NCBI RefSeq assembly: GCF_051912485.1
Contig: NZ_CP196822.1
Span: 682,001 to 746,000 of the forward strand
DNA from: Nitrobacter sp051912485
GTDB taxonomy: Bacteria; Pseudomonadota; Alphaproteobacteria; Rhizobiales; Xanthobacteraceae
DNA length: 64,000 nt
Reading direction: 5' to 3'
Shown: in pieces, positions 49,873 through 59,513 of the stretch
How the letters are laid out: each line of letters opens with the position of its first letter
How positions within the stretch are numbered: position 1 is the first letter of the stretch
Notes under the pieces: generated by a model
Seen by the model: the letters and a program-made list of their open reading frames with translations, nothing else
The model's database searches: none
Told to the model about the DNA's origin: nothing
Program-made: the position numbers and the translations under genes

Positions 49873-51856
49873 ATGACTGGCAAGAATTGGCAGGCAGGTG
49901 GCAACCGCGTCGTTGCTGCAGTAGGGCTCATATACACGGTTGTCGCAGCGGCTCCTGCGGATGCGTGGGCTGTGGCCGTTATTTCACCGCACGGTGTTGC
50001 GGGGGCTGATGCCGGCGTGGCCCGGCAAATTCTTGTCGGCGGCTTTATTGCAGTTTGCTTTCTGGCGGCGGCCACCATCCGGGCGACGTCCTGGCTGCGC
50101 AGGGTCAGGCGATCGCGTCTGCGCAGACATGCATTCGAGCGCAAATCGCTGTCGCGCGAACTGGAAAAAACAAAGAAGTTCCTCGAAACCGTCGTAGACA
50201 ACATTCCGGTGTCGCTGATCGTCCAGTGCGCCAGCGACGGCCATTACCTGCTCGCCAACCGGCGCGCTGAGGCTATTCTCAACCGCCGCCGCGAGGACGT
50301 CATCGGGCTGACTGCATCTGATATCTTCGATCCGCGTGAAGCGAAGCTGATCCTCGCCCGCGACGAAACGGCGATTGGAAACGGCGGCTTCTTGACCCAA
50401 CACCCGATCAGCACCAGCGAGGGGTTGCGGCTGTTCCTGACCCGCCGCGTTACGGTGACCGCTGACGACGGCGAACCGCAATATCTGATCAAGACGCATG
50501 AAGATGTGACCGATCGCCGCCAGACCGAGTCGCGCATGGTGCACATGGCTTATCACGACGGGCTGACCGACCTGCCGAACCGCACCGCGTTCCTGAAAGC
50601 GCTATCGCAGATGATCGAGGCGTGCGAGGGCACGGGCGAGGAGTTCGCAGTGCTCTCGCTCGATCTCGCCGGCCTCAAGGAGATCAACGATGTGTTCGGC
50701 CAGGCGGTCGGCGACAAGGTGCTGATCGAGGTGGCGCACCGCATTCAGGACGCGGCGCACGGCGGCTTCGTCGCACGGCTCAACGGCGACGAATTCGGTG
50801 TGATCATCGATGGCGAGCAACCGGCCGCCGGCCAGGCGCTCGCCAAACAACTCGCCGAGGCAATGGCGCCGGAATTTCTGATCGATGGAAAGTCGATCCG
50901 AACAGGCTTCACTACGGGTATTTCGCTGTTTCCGCGCGATGGCACCGACCCGGCCTCGCTGCTCGCCAATGCCGGCGTAGCCCTGTTTCGAGCCAAGCAG
51001 AAATCGCGCGGCTCGATCAGCGTTTTCGAACCGGACATGGATCGGCAGATCCGCGATCGCCGCGCGTTGCATCAGGAACTGTCGAATGCCATCCGGAACG
51101 GCGAATTGTTGCTGCACTATCAGCCGCAGGTACGTACGGGCCGCAAACTCGTTGAAGGCGATGTGACCGGCTTTGAGGCGCTGGCGCGATGGATTCATCC
51201 GACCCGCGGTTTCGTTCCGCCCGGCGATTTCATTCCGCTCGCCGAGGAGAGCGGCCTGATCGTGGCAATGGGCGAGTGGATTCTGCGCGAAGCGTGTCGG
51301 GAAGCCGCGTCCTGGCCAAACCCGAAGCAGATATCGGTCAACCTGTCGCCGGTGCAGTTCGTTCACGGCGATCTGGTCGGCCTCGTTCATTCGATTCTGC
51401 TGGAAACCGGTCTCAATCCAAGCCGGTTGGAACTGGAGATCACCGAAGGCGTGCTGATCGAGGATTTTGAGCGCAGCTTGGCGCTGTTGCGACGGCTGAA
51501 GGCGCTGGGTGTTCGTCTCGATGGACGATTTCGGCAGTGGCTATTCGTCGCTAAGCTATTTCCAGGCATTCCCGTTCGACAAGATCAAGATCGACCGTGC
51601 GTTCGTCATGTACCTCGGATGCAATCCGCAGTCCGCGGCGATCGTCCGGGCGGTTATCGGCCTCGGCCACGGCCTCAACGTGTCAATCCTCGCGGAGGGG
51701 GTCGAGACGGCGGAGCAGCTTGGTTTTCTGGCCGACGAAGGCTGCGATGCGGTTCAAGGCTATTTCATCGGCCGACCGGCACCGATCGCGCAGTACGCGT
51801 CCCTGATCGGGCGCATTACCCAAGCTCCCGAAGCGTTGTCTCGCAAGGCCGGCTGA
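49873..51856 (+). pseudogene. PAS-GGDEF-EAL protein with a frameshift in the EAL domain
   Basis: The reading frame encodes an N-terminal membrane region (two hydrophobic segments, residues 12-70), a PAS domain (VVDNIPVSLIVQCASDGHYL), a GGDEF domain with degenerate NGDEF (VARLNGDEFGVI), and the first half of an EAL domain (GFEALARWIHP, ISVNLSPVQF, LELEITEGVL). At about 51511-51520 the frame is lost: the family sequence MDDFGSGYSSLSYF and then AEGVETAEQLGFL continue in the +1 frame to 51856. Comparison with the expected LGVRxSMDDFG suggests loss of two bases in a GT-rich run. The first frame ends in about 134 unrelated residues (stop at 51924). Key EAL residues, the DD pair, Lys and Glu, are in the lost part. 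A sequencing error cannot be excluded. Confidence 0.8.
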
Positions 51857-51991
51857 CACCCAGTCCGCGACGAAATGTCGTGGCGGGGTCCTGCTGCGGG
51901 AGGCAGCCTGTCTGTCACGAGTAGAGCGGCGGATTTGACATTCGCTGCTCACTTGGGCGCAATCCCCCGCACCTGAATGTCGCATCCAAAT

Positions 51992-52022
51992 CTCCGCCGG
52001 CAACGTGTATTGCCGGAGGTCG
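51992..52022 (+). terminator. Hairpin after the PAS-GGDEF-EAL gene
   Basis: CTCCGCCGGCAA pairs with TTGCCGGAG (perfect CCGGCAA/TTGCCGG core at 51997-52003 and 52010-52016, with one bulge in the extension), followed by TCGTTTG. It could terminate the upstream gene. Confidence 0.45.
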
Positions 52023-52115
52023 TTTGATTTGGGCGTTCGCAAGGAGACTCGCTGAACTGGATGTGATTGCTGGAATCGGATCACTGGCCTTCATCGCGAA
52101 ACGAGACGGGATAGA

Positions 52116-53264
52116 ATGACTAACGACGCGAGGCAAATCCCCGATGCGGCCCTGCCGGCCGACACGCCGCTGTTGCAGATCGATGCGGTGGTCAAGCGCT
52201 TCGGCGAATTTACCGCGGTTGACCGGCTGTCGCTCGACATCAAAGCGGGCGAATTTTTCGCACTGCTTGGGCCGAGCGGCTGCGGCAAGACCACTTTGTT
52301 GCGGATGCTGGCGGGTTTCGAGACGCCGGATGCGGGGCGTATCCTTCTTGATGGCCAGGACATCGCCGGCGTTCCGCCGCATCAGCGTCCAGTCAACATG
52401 ATGTTCCAGAACTATGCGCTGTTTCCTCATCTCAGCGTGCGGGACAACATCGCGTTCGGGTTGAAACGTGCGGGCCTGCCGCGCGAGGAAATCACGAGCC
52501 GCGTCGCAGAAATGGTCGCGCTGGTGAAGCTCGAGGACATGGACAGGCGTAAACCCGACCAACTCTCGGGCGGCCAGAGGCAGCGTGTGGCGCTGGCGCG
52601 CGCGCTGGCGCGGCGTCCGCGGTTGCTGCTGCTCGACGAGCCGCTCGCGGCGCTCGACAAAAAGCTGCGCGAGAACACTCAAGCCGAACTGATGCGGCTG
52701 CAGCGCCAACTTGGCATGACTTTCATCATCGTCACCCACGATCAGGAAGAAGCGATGACGATGGCGGATCGCATCGGGGTCATGAACTCCGGGCGTCTGG
52801 AACAGGTGGCGACGCCGCGGCAGCTCTATGAGGTGCCGAATTCGCGCTGGGTTGCCGAGTTCGTCGGCGGTATCAATATCATCGATGGCAAGGTCGAATC
52901 GCGCGACGCCGGCCGAGTGACGGTCGCGACGCGGGATGCAGGGCGCGTGACCGCTGCGGCGCCCTCGCAGACGTTGGCGACAGACCAGGTCTGCGTTGCG
53001 ATCCGTCCGGAGAAGGTTCGCTTGTCGCAGCGCGAGCCGGCAGCGGATGCGGCTCATGCGACGGAGATCAACCGCCTGGAAGGCGTCGTCGCCGGCATCA
53101 GCTATCTCGGCGGTCAGACCCGCTATCAGGTCAGGCTCGACTGTGGCGCGCTGCTAAACGCGTCGGTCGCCAACACGGCGCGGCTCGACCTCGACGCCTA
53201 TGACACCGCGCAGCGCGTGGTGGCGTGGTTCGCGCCGGATGATTGCGTGGTGCTCGACCGATGA
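52116..53264 (+). CDS. potA: Polyamine-type ABC importer ATP-binding protein
   Basis: A 382-residue ATPase of the PotA/PotG type that powers uptake of putrescine or spermidine-like compounds. Walker A is GPSGCGKTT, the Q-loop is MMFQNYALFPHLSV, the signature LSGGQRQR, Walker B LLLLDEP and the switch His THDQEEAMTM. The C-terminal third is the TOBE-type regulatory domain (VAEFVGGINIIDGKV, CVAIRPEKVRL). Between residues 262 and 285 there is a short repeat, RDAGRVT, twice. The stop overlaps the next start (ATGA). The binding protein that should precede it is absent. Confidence 0.92.
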   Translation: MTNDARQIPDAALPADTPLLQIDAVVKRFGEFTAVDRLSLDIKAGEFFALLGPSGCGKTTLLRMLAGFETPDAGRILLDGQDIAGVPPHQRPVNMMFQNYALFPHLSVRDNIAFGLKRAGLPREEITSRVAEMVALVKLEDMDRRKPDQLSGGQRQRVALARALARRPRLLLLDEPLAALDKKLRENTQAELMRLQRQLGMTFIIVTHDQEEAMTMADRIGVMNSGRLEQVATPRQLYEVPNSRWVAEFVGGINIIDGKVESRDAGRVTVATRDAGRVTAAAPSQTLATDQVCVAIRPEKVRLSQREPAADAAHATEINRLEGVVAGISYLGGQTRYQVRLDCGALLNASVANTARLDLDAYDTAQRVVAWFAPDDCVVLDR

Positions 53265-54175
53265 GCGGGCGACGTCTTTTCTCGGTTCCGGCCCGTAGGG
53301 CGTCGGTCGCGCCGTTTCTCTGGATGTTGCTGTTCTTCCTGTTGCCGTTCGGCTTCGTGCTCAAGATCAGCCTGTCTCATACGGCAATTTCGCAGCCGCC
53401 CTATCTGCCGGTGTTCGATCCGGCTGAGGGCATGGCCGCCATCAAGGCGGCATTCTCGGCGCTGTCGCTGGAGAATTTCAGGCTGCTCGCGTCGGATCAT
53501 CTCTACATCCTGTCCTACCTGCGAAGCATCACAGTCGCTTTGATATCGACGGCGATCCTGTTCGCGATCGGCTATCCCGTCGCCTACGGCATGTCGCGAC
53601 TGCCGACGCGGTGGCAACCGATCGCGATGATCCTGGTGATTGTGCCGTTCTGGACGTCGTTTTTGATCCGCGTCTATGCGTGGATCAACATCCTCCAGCA
53701 CGACGGCATCCTCAACAAGACGCTGCTGGCATTGCATCTGGTGTCGACGCCGGTGGTGTGGCTGTCCACCGACACCGCGATGTATGTCGGAATCGTCTAT
53801 TCCTACCTGCCGTTCATGATCCTGCCGCTCTACGCGGCGCTGGCCAAAATCGATTCCGCTCTGCTGGAGGCTGCCGCCGATCTCGGCAGTTCGCGGCTGA
53901 CGACGTTCTGGCTGGTGACGTTTCCACTGTCGCTGCCGGGTGTCGGCGCGGGCGCGCTGCTGTGCTTCATCCCGATCGTCGGTGAGTTTGTGATTCCGGA
54001 TCTGCTGGCGGGATCGAATTCGCCGATGATCGGGCAAACCCTGTGGCTGGAGTTCTTCACCAACCGCGATTGGCCGGTGGCCTCGGCGATCGCCGTCGTG
54101 ATGCTGGTGCTGCTGTTGGCGCCGCTTCTCGTCTATGATCGGCTGCAGCGCCGCCAGCTCGAAGGGAGGCGGTGA
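53261..54175 (+). CDS. potB: Polyamine-type ABC importer permease (PotB/PotH-like)
   Basis: A 304-residue membrane permease with six helices (FLWMLLFFLLPFGFVLKI, TVALISTAILFAIGYPVAY, IAMILVIVPFWTSFLIRVYA, and so on). The EAA loop LLEAAADLGSSRLTTFWLVT is present. The start overlaps the ATPase stop by 4 bases and the stop overlaps the next start (TGATG). Confidence 0.92.
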   Translation: MSGRRLFSVPARRASVAPFLWMLLFFLLPFGFVLKISLSHTAISQPPYLPVFDPAEGMAAIKAAFSALSLENFRLLASDHLYILSYLRSITVALISTAILFAIGYPVAYGMSRLPTRWQPIAMILVIVPFWTSFLIRVYAWINILQHDGILNKTLLALHLVSTPVVWLSTDTAMYVGIVYSYLPFMILPLYAALAKIDSALLEAAADLGSSRLTTFWLVTFPLSLPGVGAGALLCFIPIVGEFVIPDLLAGSNSPMIGQTLWLEFFTNRDWPVASAIAVVMLVLLLAPLLVYDRLQRRQLEGRR

Positions 54176-54993
54176 TGGCAAAGCCCGCACTCGCCGGACT
54201 GTCGCCGTTCAACGTCACGTCGCTCACGCTCGGGCTGGCGTTTCTGTACCTGCCGATCGTCGTTCTCGTGATCTATTCGTTCAACGCGTCGCGGCTGGTA
54301 ACGGTGTGGGGCGGGTGGTCGCTGCGCTGGTACTTCGAATTTTTCAACGATGCGGCGATGCTGTCCGCGGCCGCGATGAGCCTGCGAGTCGGCGCGGTCT
54401 CGGCCACGGCAGCCACCATCCTCGGCACGCTCGCCGCAGTTGCCCTGACGCGCGGTGAAAGCTTCCGGGGACGCACGTTATTCTCCGGAATGCTGTACGC
54501 GCCGCTGGTGATGCCCGAGGTGATCACCGGGCTGTCCTTGCTGCTGCTGTTCGTTGCGGTCGATGCGGAGCGCGGGTTCTGGACGGTCACGATCGCGCAT
54601 ACCACGCTGACCATGTGCTTCGTCGCCGTGGTGGTGCAGTCGCGACTCGGATCGCTTGATCGAAGTCTTGAGGAGGCCGCGATGGATCTCGGCTGCGATC
54701 CGCTGCGGGCGTTCGTCAGCGTGACGCTGCCGCTGATCCTGCCGTCGATTGCCGCGGGCTGGATGCTGGCCTTTGCGTTATCGTTGGACGATCTGGTGAT
54801 TGCGAGTTTTACCACCGGACCCGGCTCGACGACGCTGCCGATCCGGATCTATTCGGAGGTGCGCCTCGGCGTGAAGCCCGAGATCAACGCGATCTGCACA
54901 TTGATTATCGGATTGATCGCAACCGTCATCATTGCGGCATCGCTGGCTTCTAAATTATCGAGTCGGCAGGGCGAGAGCGCCGCGCCGTTGTAA
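54175..54993 (+). CDS. potC: Polyamine-type ABC importer permease (PotC/PotI-like)
   Basis: A 272-residue second permease of the same importer, with GGGAGGCGG before the ATG. Six helices and the EAA loop LEEAAMDLGCDPLRAFVSVT are visible, as is the family motif LAFALSLDDLVIASFTTGPG. It forms a heterodimer with the preceding gene product in the inner membrane. Confidence 0.92.
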   Translation: MAKPALAGLSPFNVTSLTLGLAFLYLPIVVLVIYSFNASRLVTVWGGWSLRWYFEFFNDAAMLSAAAMSLRVGAVSATAATILGTLAAVALTRGESFRGRTLFSGMLYAPLVMPEVITGLSLLLLFVAVDAERGFWTVTIAHTTLTMCFVAVVVQSRLGSLDRSLEEAAMDLGCDPLRAFVSVTLPLILPSIAAGWMLAFALSLDDLVIASFTTGPGSTTLPIRIYSEVRLGVKPEINAICTLIIGLIATVIIAASLASKLSSRQGESAAPL

Positions 54994-55000
54994 GTGCGGC

Positions 55001-55070
55001 TATTAGCGTTTTCGAGCGAGGCGGGTACCGATTTCGCGTGAAGAAAACGCGTCAAATCACAATCATAGAG
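55001..55070. repeat. Dispersed palindromic repeat, short form
   Basis: GCGTTTTCGAGCGA and GTGAAGAAAACGC, with GGTACCGATTTCGC between, form an inverted element. In reverse orientation it matches the outer parts of the copies at 41160 and 21752, but lacks their central GTCAAGCC-containing insert. Confidence 0.65.
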
Positions 55071-55134
55071 CCGCTTCTGTTTCTATCAGAAACGAAAGGC
55101 TCGAAGGAACGTGCGTGTGATGAAGCAACATTCG

Positions 55135-57090
55135 TCAGTTCATGCGCGGCGTTTCGGATTCTGCCGGGACGGGTGGAGCGGCCGCCTCGGGAACCGCTTT
55201 CTGGTCGGTCAGATGCTCGATCACCGAACGCACCGTGTCACGCGCCTTGCGGTCCTTGACCGCATCGAGCAGCGGCGCCGACGCTTTGGACCGGCGGATC
55301 AGGCTTTCCGGATCGGGAAAGACCAGCGGATCATCCCACGGTCCCTGGATCACGAACGGCAGGTCGAAATTGTCAGCATTCGCCGCCGGCGTCAGGCTTG
55401 CGATGCCCTTGAGGTCGTAGTCGCGCGCAGGCACCGAGGCGGTGCCGGTGAGGACGAGACGCGCTGCCGGCCCTTCGACGCGCACATCGGTCGCGACTGC
55501 GATGCCGTCGTTGAAACTGAGGGCGATGTTCAGTGTGTCGAACGGCGTCTTGCCATTGCGAAAATTTCCACCGCCGGAGAGTGGCCGGCGCTCCAGCCGC
55601 TTCAGCAGTTGCTCGACGTTGAACCCGCTGATGGCGCCGTCGTGCCCGGTCAGGGTCGCTGTCCCGTCGAGCGACTGCGCCAGTCCGAACGGGCTCGAAC
55701 CTTTGGCCTCGAGCGAAACATTCACATTGCCGCGCCCGGAGAGCTTGCCGGTGCCGAACAAATCGCTGGCGCAGGCTTGCAGATCGACGTCGGTGAGCTG
55801 AAACTGCGCCTTCACCTCGGCGGCCGCATCGGCGCGCGAGATGCCAAACGATCCTTTGGCGATCCCGTCATAGATTTGCGCTTCGCCGATGCTGAGCGCC
55901 AGCGTTCCGTTGCGAAGGTTGGCGCCGAGTGCGGTTTTGCCGAGCCTGGTCGAGCCGACGGTGACCTTCGCCGCCGAAAGCCGCATGTCGAGGTCGGTGG
56001 CGGACAATGCATTCAGATCGAACAACTGTCGGTTCCAGTCGCGAGCGCCGCTGGCGAGCAGGCGAATCGTCTGGACATAGGGCGTGAAATCGACCGCGCC
56101 GGCGGCCAGCGTTGCCTGCAGGGTCTGCCGTCCGTTGTTGGCGTAGGTCAACACGCCTTCGGCGACATTACCGTCGAGCTCGATGTTGACGTTGGTCAGC
56201 GCGATCGACGCGCCGATCACACTGGCGCGTGCCTTGAGCGCGAAGCGGCCGAACCCGCCGCTACCAGGCGGAGGCTGTCCGATCCAGCCCAACGCCTCGC
56301 GCAACGAGGTGCTGTCGGCGGCAAGCGTGCCTTCCATCATCAGGCTGATCGGGTTCGCGACCGTGCCCTCGAACGCGAATTTTAGCGGCGCGCTGGCAAC
56401 CTTGACCTTCAGGCCGGACCGTTCGCCGGACAGTGCGGCCAGAAAATCGCTGAGGCTGATGCTGCCGTCGACACGTTCACCGCGCCAGTCGAACTGTCCG
56501 GTCGCGGCGAACGAGCGGGAGATCGAGGGCCATGCCAGCGACAGGTCGATGTCGCCGAGGTTCTCGGAGACCTGATTGGCGGTGTCCTCATAGCTGAGCT
56601 CGCCATCCTGGATCCGGATTTCCGAGAACGAGACCGGGCTGTCGGCTCCGGGCTTCATGGATCGCGCAATCGTTTCCACGAACGGGGTCCAGTTGCTTTG
56701 GCCGTCCGCGGTGCGCGTCACGCGGATGTGAGGGCGCAGCATCATGACGTCGGCGATCTGGAAGCGCTGCATCAAGAGCGGAAGCAGGCGCAGATTGGCG
56801 GTGAGCACGTCCACGCTGAGCACGGGAGCATCGGCGTCGCTGCCCTTGATGCGGACATCATGGAACGAAACATAGCTGCCGGGAAAAACCGAGACGTCGA
56901 TGCGGCCACCGGCGACGAAGTCGAGGCCCGTCACGGCGCTGATCTGCGCTTCTACCGCCTCACGTAGGGCATCGCGGTCAAGCAGCCGCGACATCGCAAT
57001 CAGCCCGGTCAACCCGATCAGCGCAACTCCCAGAATTGCCGCGACCGATATTCCCAGGCGCTTCATTCCTCGGGCCATCGTCAATGACAT
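55135..57090 (-). CDS. AsmA-family protein
   Basis: A 651-residue envelope protein with an N-terminal membrane helix (GISVAAILGVALIGLTGLIAM) and AsmA motifs: LDFVAGGRIDVSVFPGSYVS, VDVLTANLRLLPLL, GAISGFNVEQLLKRL and GIASLTPAANADNFDLPFVI near the C-terminus. Family members are bridge-like proteins that affect lipid transport and assembly of the outer membrane. Start options are 57090, 57078 and 57066; the first is used. It is convergent with potC and divergent from scoA. Confidence 0.88.
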   Translation of the reverse strand: MSLTMARGMKRLGISVAAILGVALIGLTGLIAMSRLLDRDALREAVEAQISAVTGLDFVAGGRIDVSVFPGSYVSFHDVRIKGSDADAPVLSVDVLTANLRLLPLLMQRFQIADVMMLRPHIRVTRTADGQSNWTPFVETIARSMKPGADSPVSFSEIRIQDGELSYEDTANQVSENLGDIDLSLAWPSISRSFAATGQFDWRGERVDGSISLSDFLAALSGERSGLKVKVASAPLKFAFEGTVANPISLMMEGTLAADSTSLREALGWIGQPPPGSGGFGRFALKARASVIGASIALTNVNIELDGNVAEGVLTYANNGRQTLQATLAAGAVDFTPYVQTIRLLASGARDWNRQLFDLNALSATDLDMRLSAAKVTVGSTRLGKTALGANLRNGTLALSIGEAQIYDGIAKGSFGISRADAAAEVKAQFQLTDVDLQACASDLFGTGKLSGRGNVNVSLEAKGSSPFGLAQSLDGTATLTGHDGAISGFNVEQLLKRLERRPLSGGGNFRNGKTPFDTLNIALSFNDGIAVATDVRVEGPAARLVLTGTASVPARDYDLKGIASLTPAANADNFDLPFVIQGPWDDPLVFPDPESLIRRSKASAPLLDAVKDRKARDTVRSVIEHLTDQKAVPEAAAPPVPAESETPRMN

Positions 57091-57312
57091 ATCCGGGTTG
57101 GTTGACGCTCGCCGAGCGGTCGGGCACCGGTCGGACGCGCCGCAACTTGATTGGTTTTCTTGACGCTTTCAAGGCCGCCTGTGGTCAAATTCACTTCACG
57201 AGGACGACCACACATCCAATTGACGCACCGCACGGATTTTGCCTAATACTCGCCATTGACCGTGCCCGGAGCGCGCTGGTAAGCGGCACCTTCCTCTTTC
57301 AGGTCGCACCTC

Positions 57313-58020
57313 ATGAACAAGGTTTACCCCGACGCCCAATTGGCCCTCGACGGCATCCTGAGGGACGGCATGATGATCATGTCCGGCGGCTTCGGACTGT
57401 GCGGTATCGCGGAGACGCTGGCCGATGCGATCCGCGACTCCGGCGTCAAGAATCTCACGGTCGTATCCAACAACGCCGGTGTCGACGGCATCGGCTTGAG
57501 CCGTCTGCTCGAGACGCGGCAGATCAAGAAGATGATCTCGTCCTATGTCGGCGAGAACAAGCTGTTCGCCCAGCAATATCTCGCCGGTGAACTTGAACTT
57601 GAATTCAATCCGCAGGGCACGCTGGCGGAGCGCATCCGCGCGGGCGGCGCCGGCATTCCGGCGTTCTACACCAGGACTGGCGTCGGCACCCTGATTGCCG
57701 AAGGCAAAGAAGTGAGAGAGTTCGACGGCGAGAAATATCTGATGGAGCGCGGGCTGTTCGCCGATCTCGCCATCGTTCACGCCTGGAAGGGCGACACCGC
57801 CGGCAATCTGGTCTATCGCAAGACCGCGCGGAACTTCAATCCGATGATGGCGACTGCGGCGAAGGTCACCGTCGCCGAAGTCGAACATCTGGTGCCCGCA
57901 GGCGAGATCGATCCCGATCACATCCATACACCCGGGATCTTCGTCAAGCGTATCGTTGAGGTAGGCACCGCAAGGAAGCGCATCGAATTCCGTAACACCC
58001 GTCCGCGTCCGGCGGCATGA
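57313..58020 (+). CDS. scoA: 3-oxoacid CoA-transferase subunit A
   Basis: A 235-residue subunit. MIMSGGFGLCGIAETLADAI and VSNNAGVDGIGLSRLLE are the CoA-binding motifs; ELEFNPQGTLAERIRAGGAGIPAFYT is the family signature. With subunit B it moves CoA from succinyl-CoA to acetoacetate (or adipate/3-oxoadipate). Acetoacetate use would fit the nearby phasins, since acetoacetate is formed when polyhydroxybutyrate is degraded; that is an inference. Confidence 0.93.
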   Translation: MNKVYPDAQLALDGILRDGMMIMSGGFGLCGIAETLADAIRDSGVKNLTVVSNNAGVDGIGLSRLLETRQIKKMISSYVGENKLFAQQYLAGELELEFNPQGTLAERIRAGGAGIPAFYTRTGVGTLIAEGKEVREFDGEKYLMERGLFADLAIVHAWKGDTAGNLVYRKTARNFNPMMATAAKVTVAEVEHLVPAGEIDPDHIHTPGIFVKRIVEVGTARKRIEFRNTRPRPAA

Positions 58021-58123
58021 TCCCGGGGAAACAAGACCGGTTTGCTTCATCGCGGTCGGGACGACACTGCGCGTCGCCCTTGAGTTCCTCGCGATGACAA
58101 GAAGAATATGACAGGAGAGTCCC

Positions 58124-58774
58124 ATGGCCTGGACCCGCGAGCAGATGGCGGCGCGTGCCGCCAAGGAATTGCGCGACGGCTATTACGTCAATCTTGGCAT
58201 CGGTATCCCGACGCTGGTGTCGAACTTCATCCCTGACGGGATCGACGTTCAGCTCCAGAGCGAGAACGGCATGCTCGGCATGGGTCCGTTTCCCTATGAG
58301 GGGGAGGAGGATCCCGACCTCATCAACGCCGGCAAGCAGACGGTGAGCGAACTCCCGACCACCAGCTATTTCTCCTCAGCCGACTCGTTCGGCATGGTGC
58401 GCGGCGGCCATATCGACCTGTCCATCCTCGGCGCGATGCAGGTGGCGCAGAACGGCGATCTCGCCAACTGGATGATCCCCGGCAAGATGGTCAAGGGCAT
58501 GGGCGGTGCGATGGATATCGTCGCCGGCGTCAAGCGTGTCGTCGTGGTGATGGAGCATTCCGCCAAGGACGGCCCCAAGCTGCTCAAGCAGTGCACGTTG
58601 CCGCTGACCGGCGAAAAGGTCGTCGATATGGTCGTGACCGATCTTGCGGTGTTCACCATCGACAAGCACGGCAAGGACGGCATGGTGTTGGTTGAACTCG
58701 CCGACGGCGCCACGCTGGACGAGGTCAAGACGAAGACCGAAGGCGAATTTCGCGTTGCGCTGAAGAACGCTTGA
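58124..58774 (+). CDS. scoB: 3-oxoacid CoA-transferase subunit B
   Basis: A 216-residue catalytic subunit with a GACAGGAGAG site. The catalytic Glu is in LQSENGMLGMGP; other motifs are YVNLGIGIPTLVSNFIPDGI, GGHIDLSILGAMQV and WMIPGKMVKGMGGAMD. It lies 103 bases after scoA in one operon. Confidence 0.95.
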   Translation: MAWTREQMAARAAKELRDGYYVNLGIGIPTLVSNFIPDGIDVQLQSENGMLGMGPFPYEGEEDPDLINAGKQTVSELPTTSYFSSADSFGMVRGGHIDLSILGAMQVAQNGDLANWMIPGKMVKGMGGAMDIVAGVKRVVVVMEHSAKDGPKLLKQCTLPLTGEKVVDMVVTDLAVFTIDKHGKDGMVLVELADGATLDEVKTKTEGEFRVALKNA

Positions 58775-58807
58775 AGCGCAACGGCGACGCCGTGCTCATC
58801 TTCAAGT

Positions 58808-59404
58808 CTAGCGCCGTCCGCCGAGTTCTCGGGGCAGGAGGCTCGAGCTGATGTCGCCGTCTCCAACACCGGATTGCTGCTGGGTGTAGCCGGCCGAGAA
58901 CGACAGGCTGAGGTTTGACGTCGGCCGGATCTCGACGCCCGCGTGGACACCATAGGCGGCTGTCGTGCCGGCACTGGGGCTGAAGGACATGATCGTGTTG
59001 AAGGCGTCCGGGCCGTATTTCAGGGTATCGACACCGCCGAACACCGTCACAGGCATATTGCCCGCGCCTTTGAAGCTGTAGCCGACCTGTGTGCTGTCAT
59101 AAGACAGCGAACCGAAATTGCCGAATGCGCCACCGATGCTGTTCCAACCGAAGCCTGCGAACGGGCCGACGGGGGCGCTGTAGGCTCGGACAGAAAATCC
59201 GCTCTTGTCGGCTTGTCCGGCGTCAAAGCTTGGAACGTCGCCGTATGTTTCCACGCCGGTAGACTGAGTCGCACCGCCGCCAAAGCCGAACGGTCCAAAT
59301 GGAATCCAGTATTTCACGGGCTCGCTCTGGGCGCGTGCCGCGGACCAGCTCAGGCAGAGCACGGCTGCTAAAACCAGACTACTTTTGCCTGAGAACGTCG
59401 ACAT
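58808..59404 (-). CDS. Small outer-membrane beta-barrel-like protein
   Basis: A 198-residue protein with a signal peptide (SSLVLAAVLCLSWSAARAQS). The mature part is Gly/Ser/aromatic-rich with alternating strands (FGPFGFGGGATQSTG, TQVGYSFKGAGNMPVTVFGG, GVHAGVEIRPTSNLSLSFSA), like small eight-stranded outer-membrane barrels of rhizobia. The end LLPRELGGRR lacks the usual terminal Phe. Function is unknown. Confidence 0.75.
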   Translation of the reverse strand: MSTFSGKSSLVLAAVLCLSWSAARAQSEPVKYWIPFGPFGFGGGATQSTGVETYGDVPSFDAGQADKSGFSVRAYSAPVGPFAGFGWNSIGGAFGNFGSLSYDSTQVGYSFKGAGNMPVTVFGGVDTLKYGPDAFNTIMSFSPSAGTTAAYGVHAGVEIRPTSNLSLSFSAGYTQQQSGVGDGDISSSLLPRELGGRR

Positions 59405-59513
59405 CCGGGCTCCCGTGACCAGCTCACACAACTATAAGCCACAGATATGTCAGAGGCCAGCGATCCTGGATGACCGTCATATCAGCGGGTTCCATACTAG
59501 CGTGTCGGCATTG

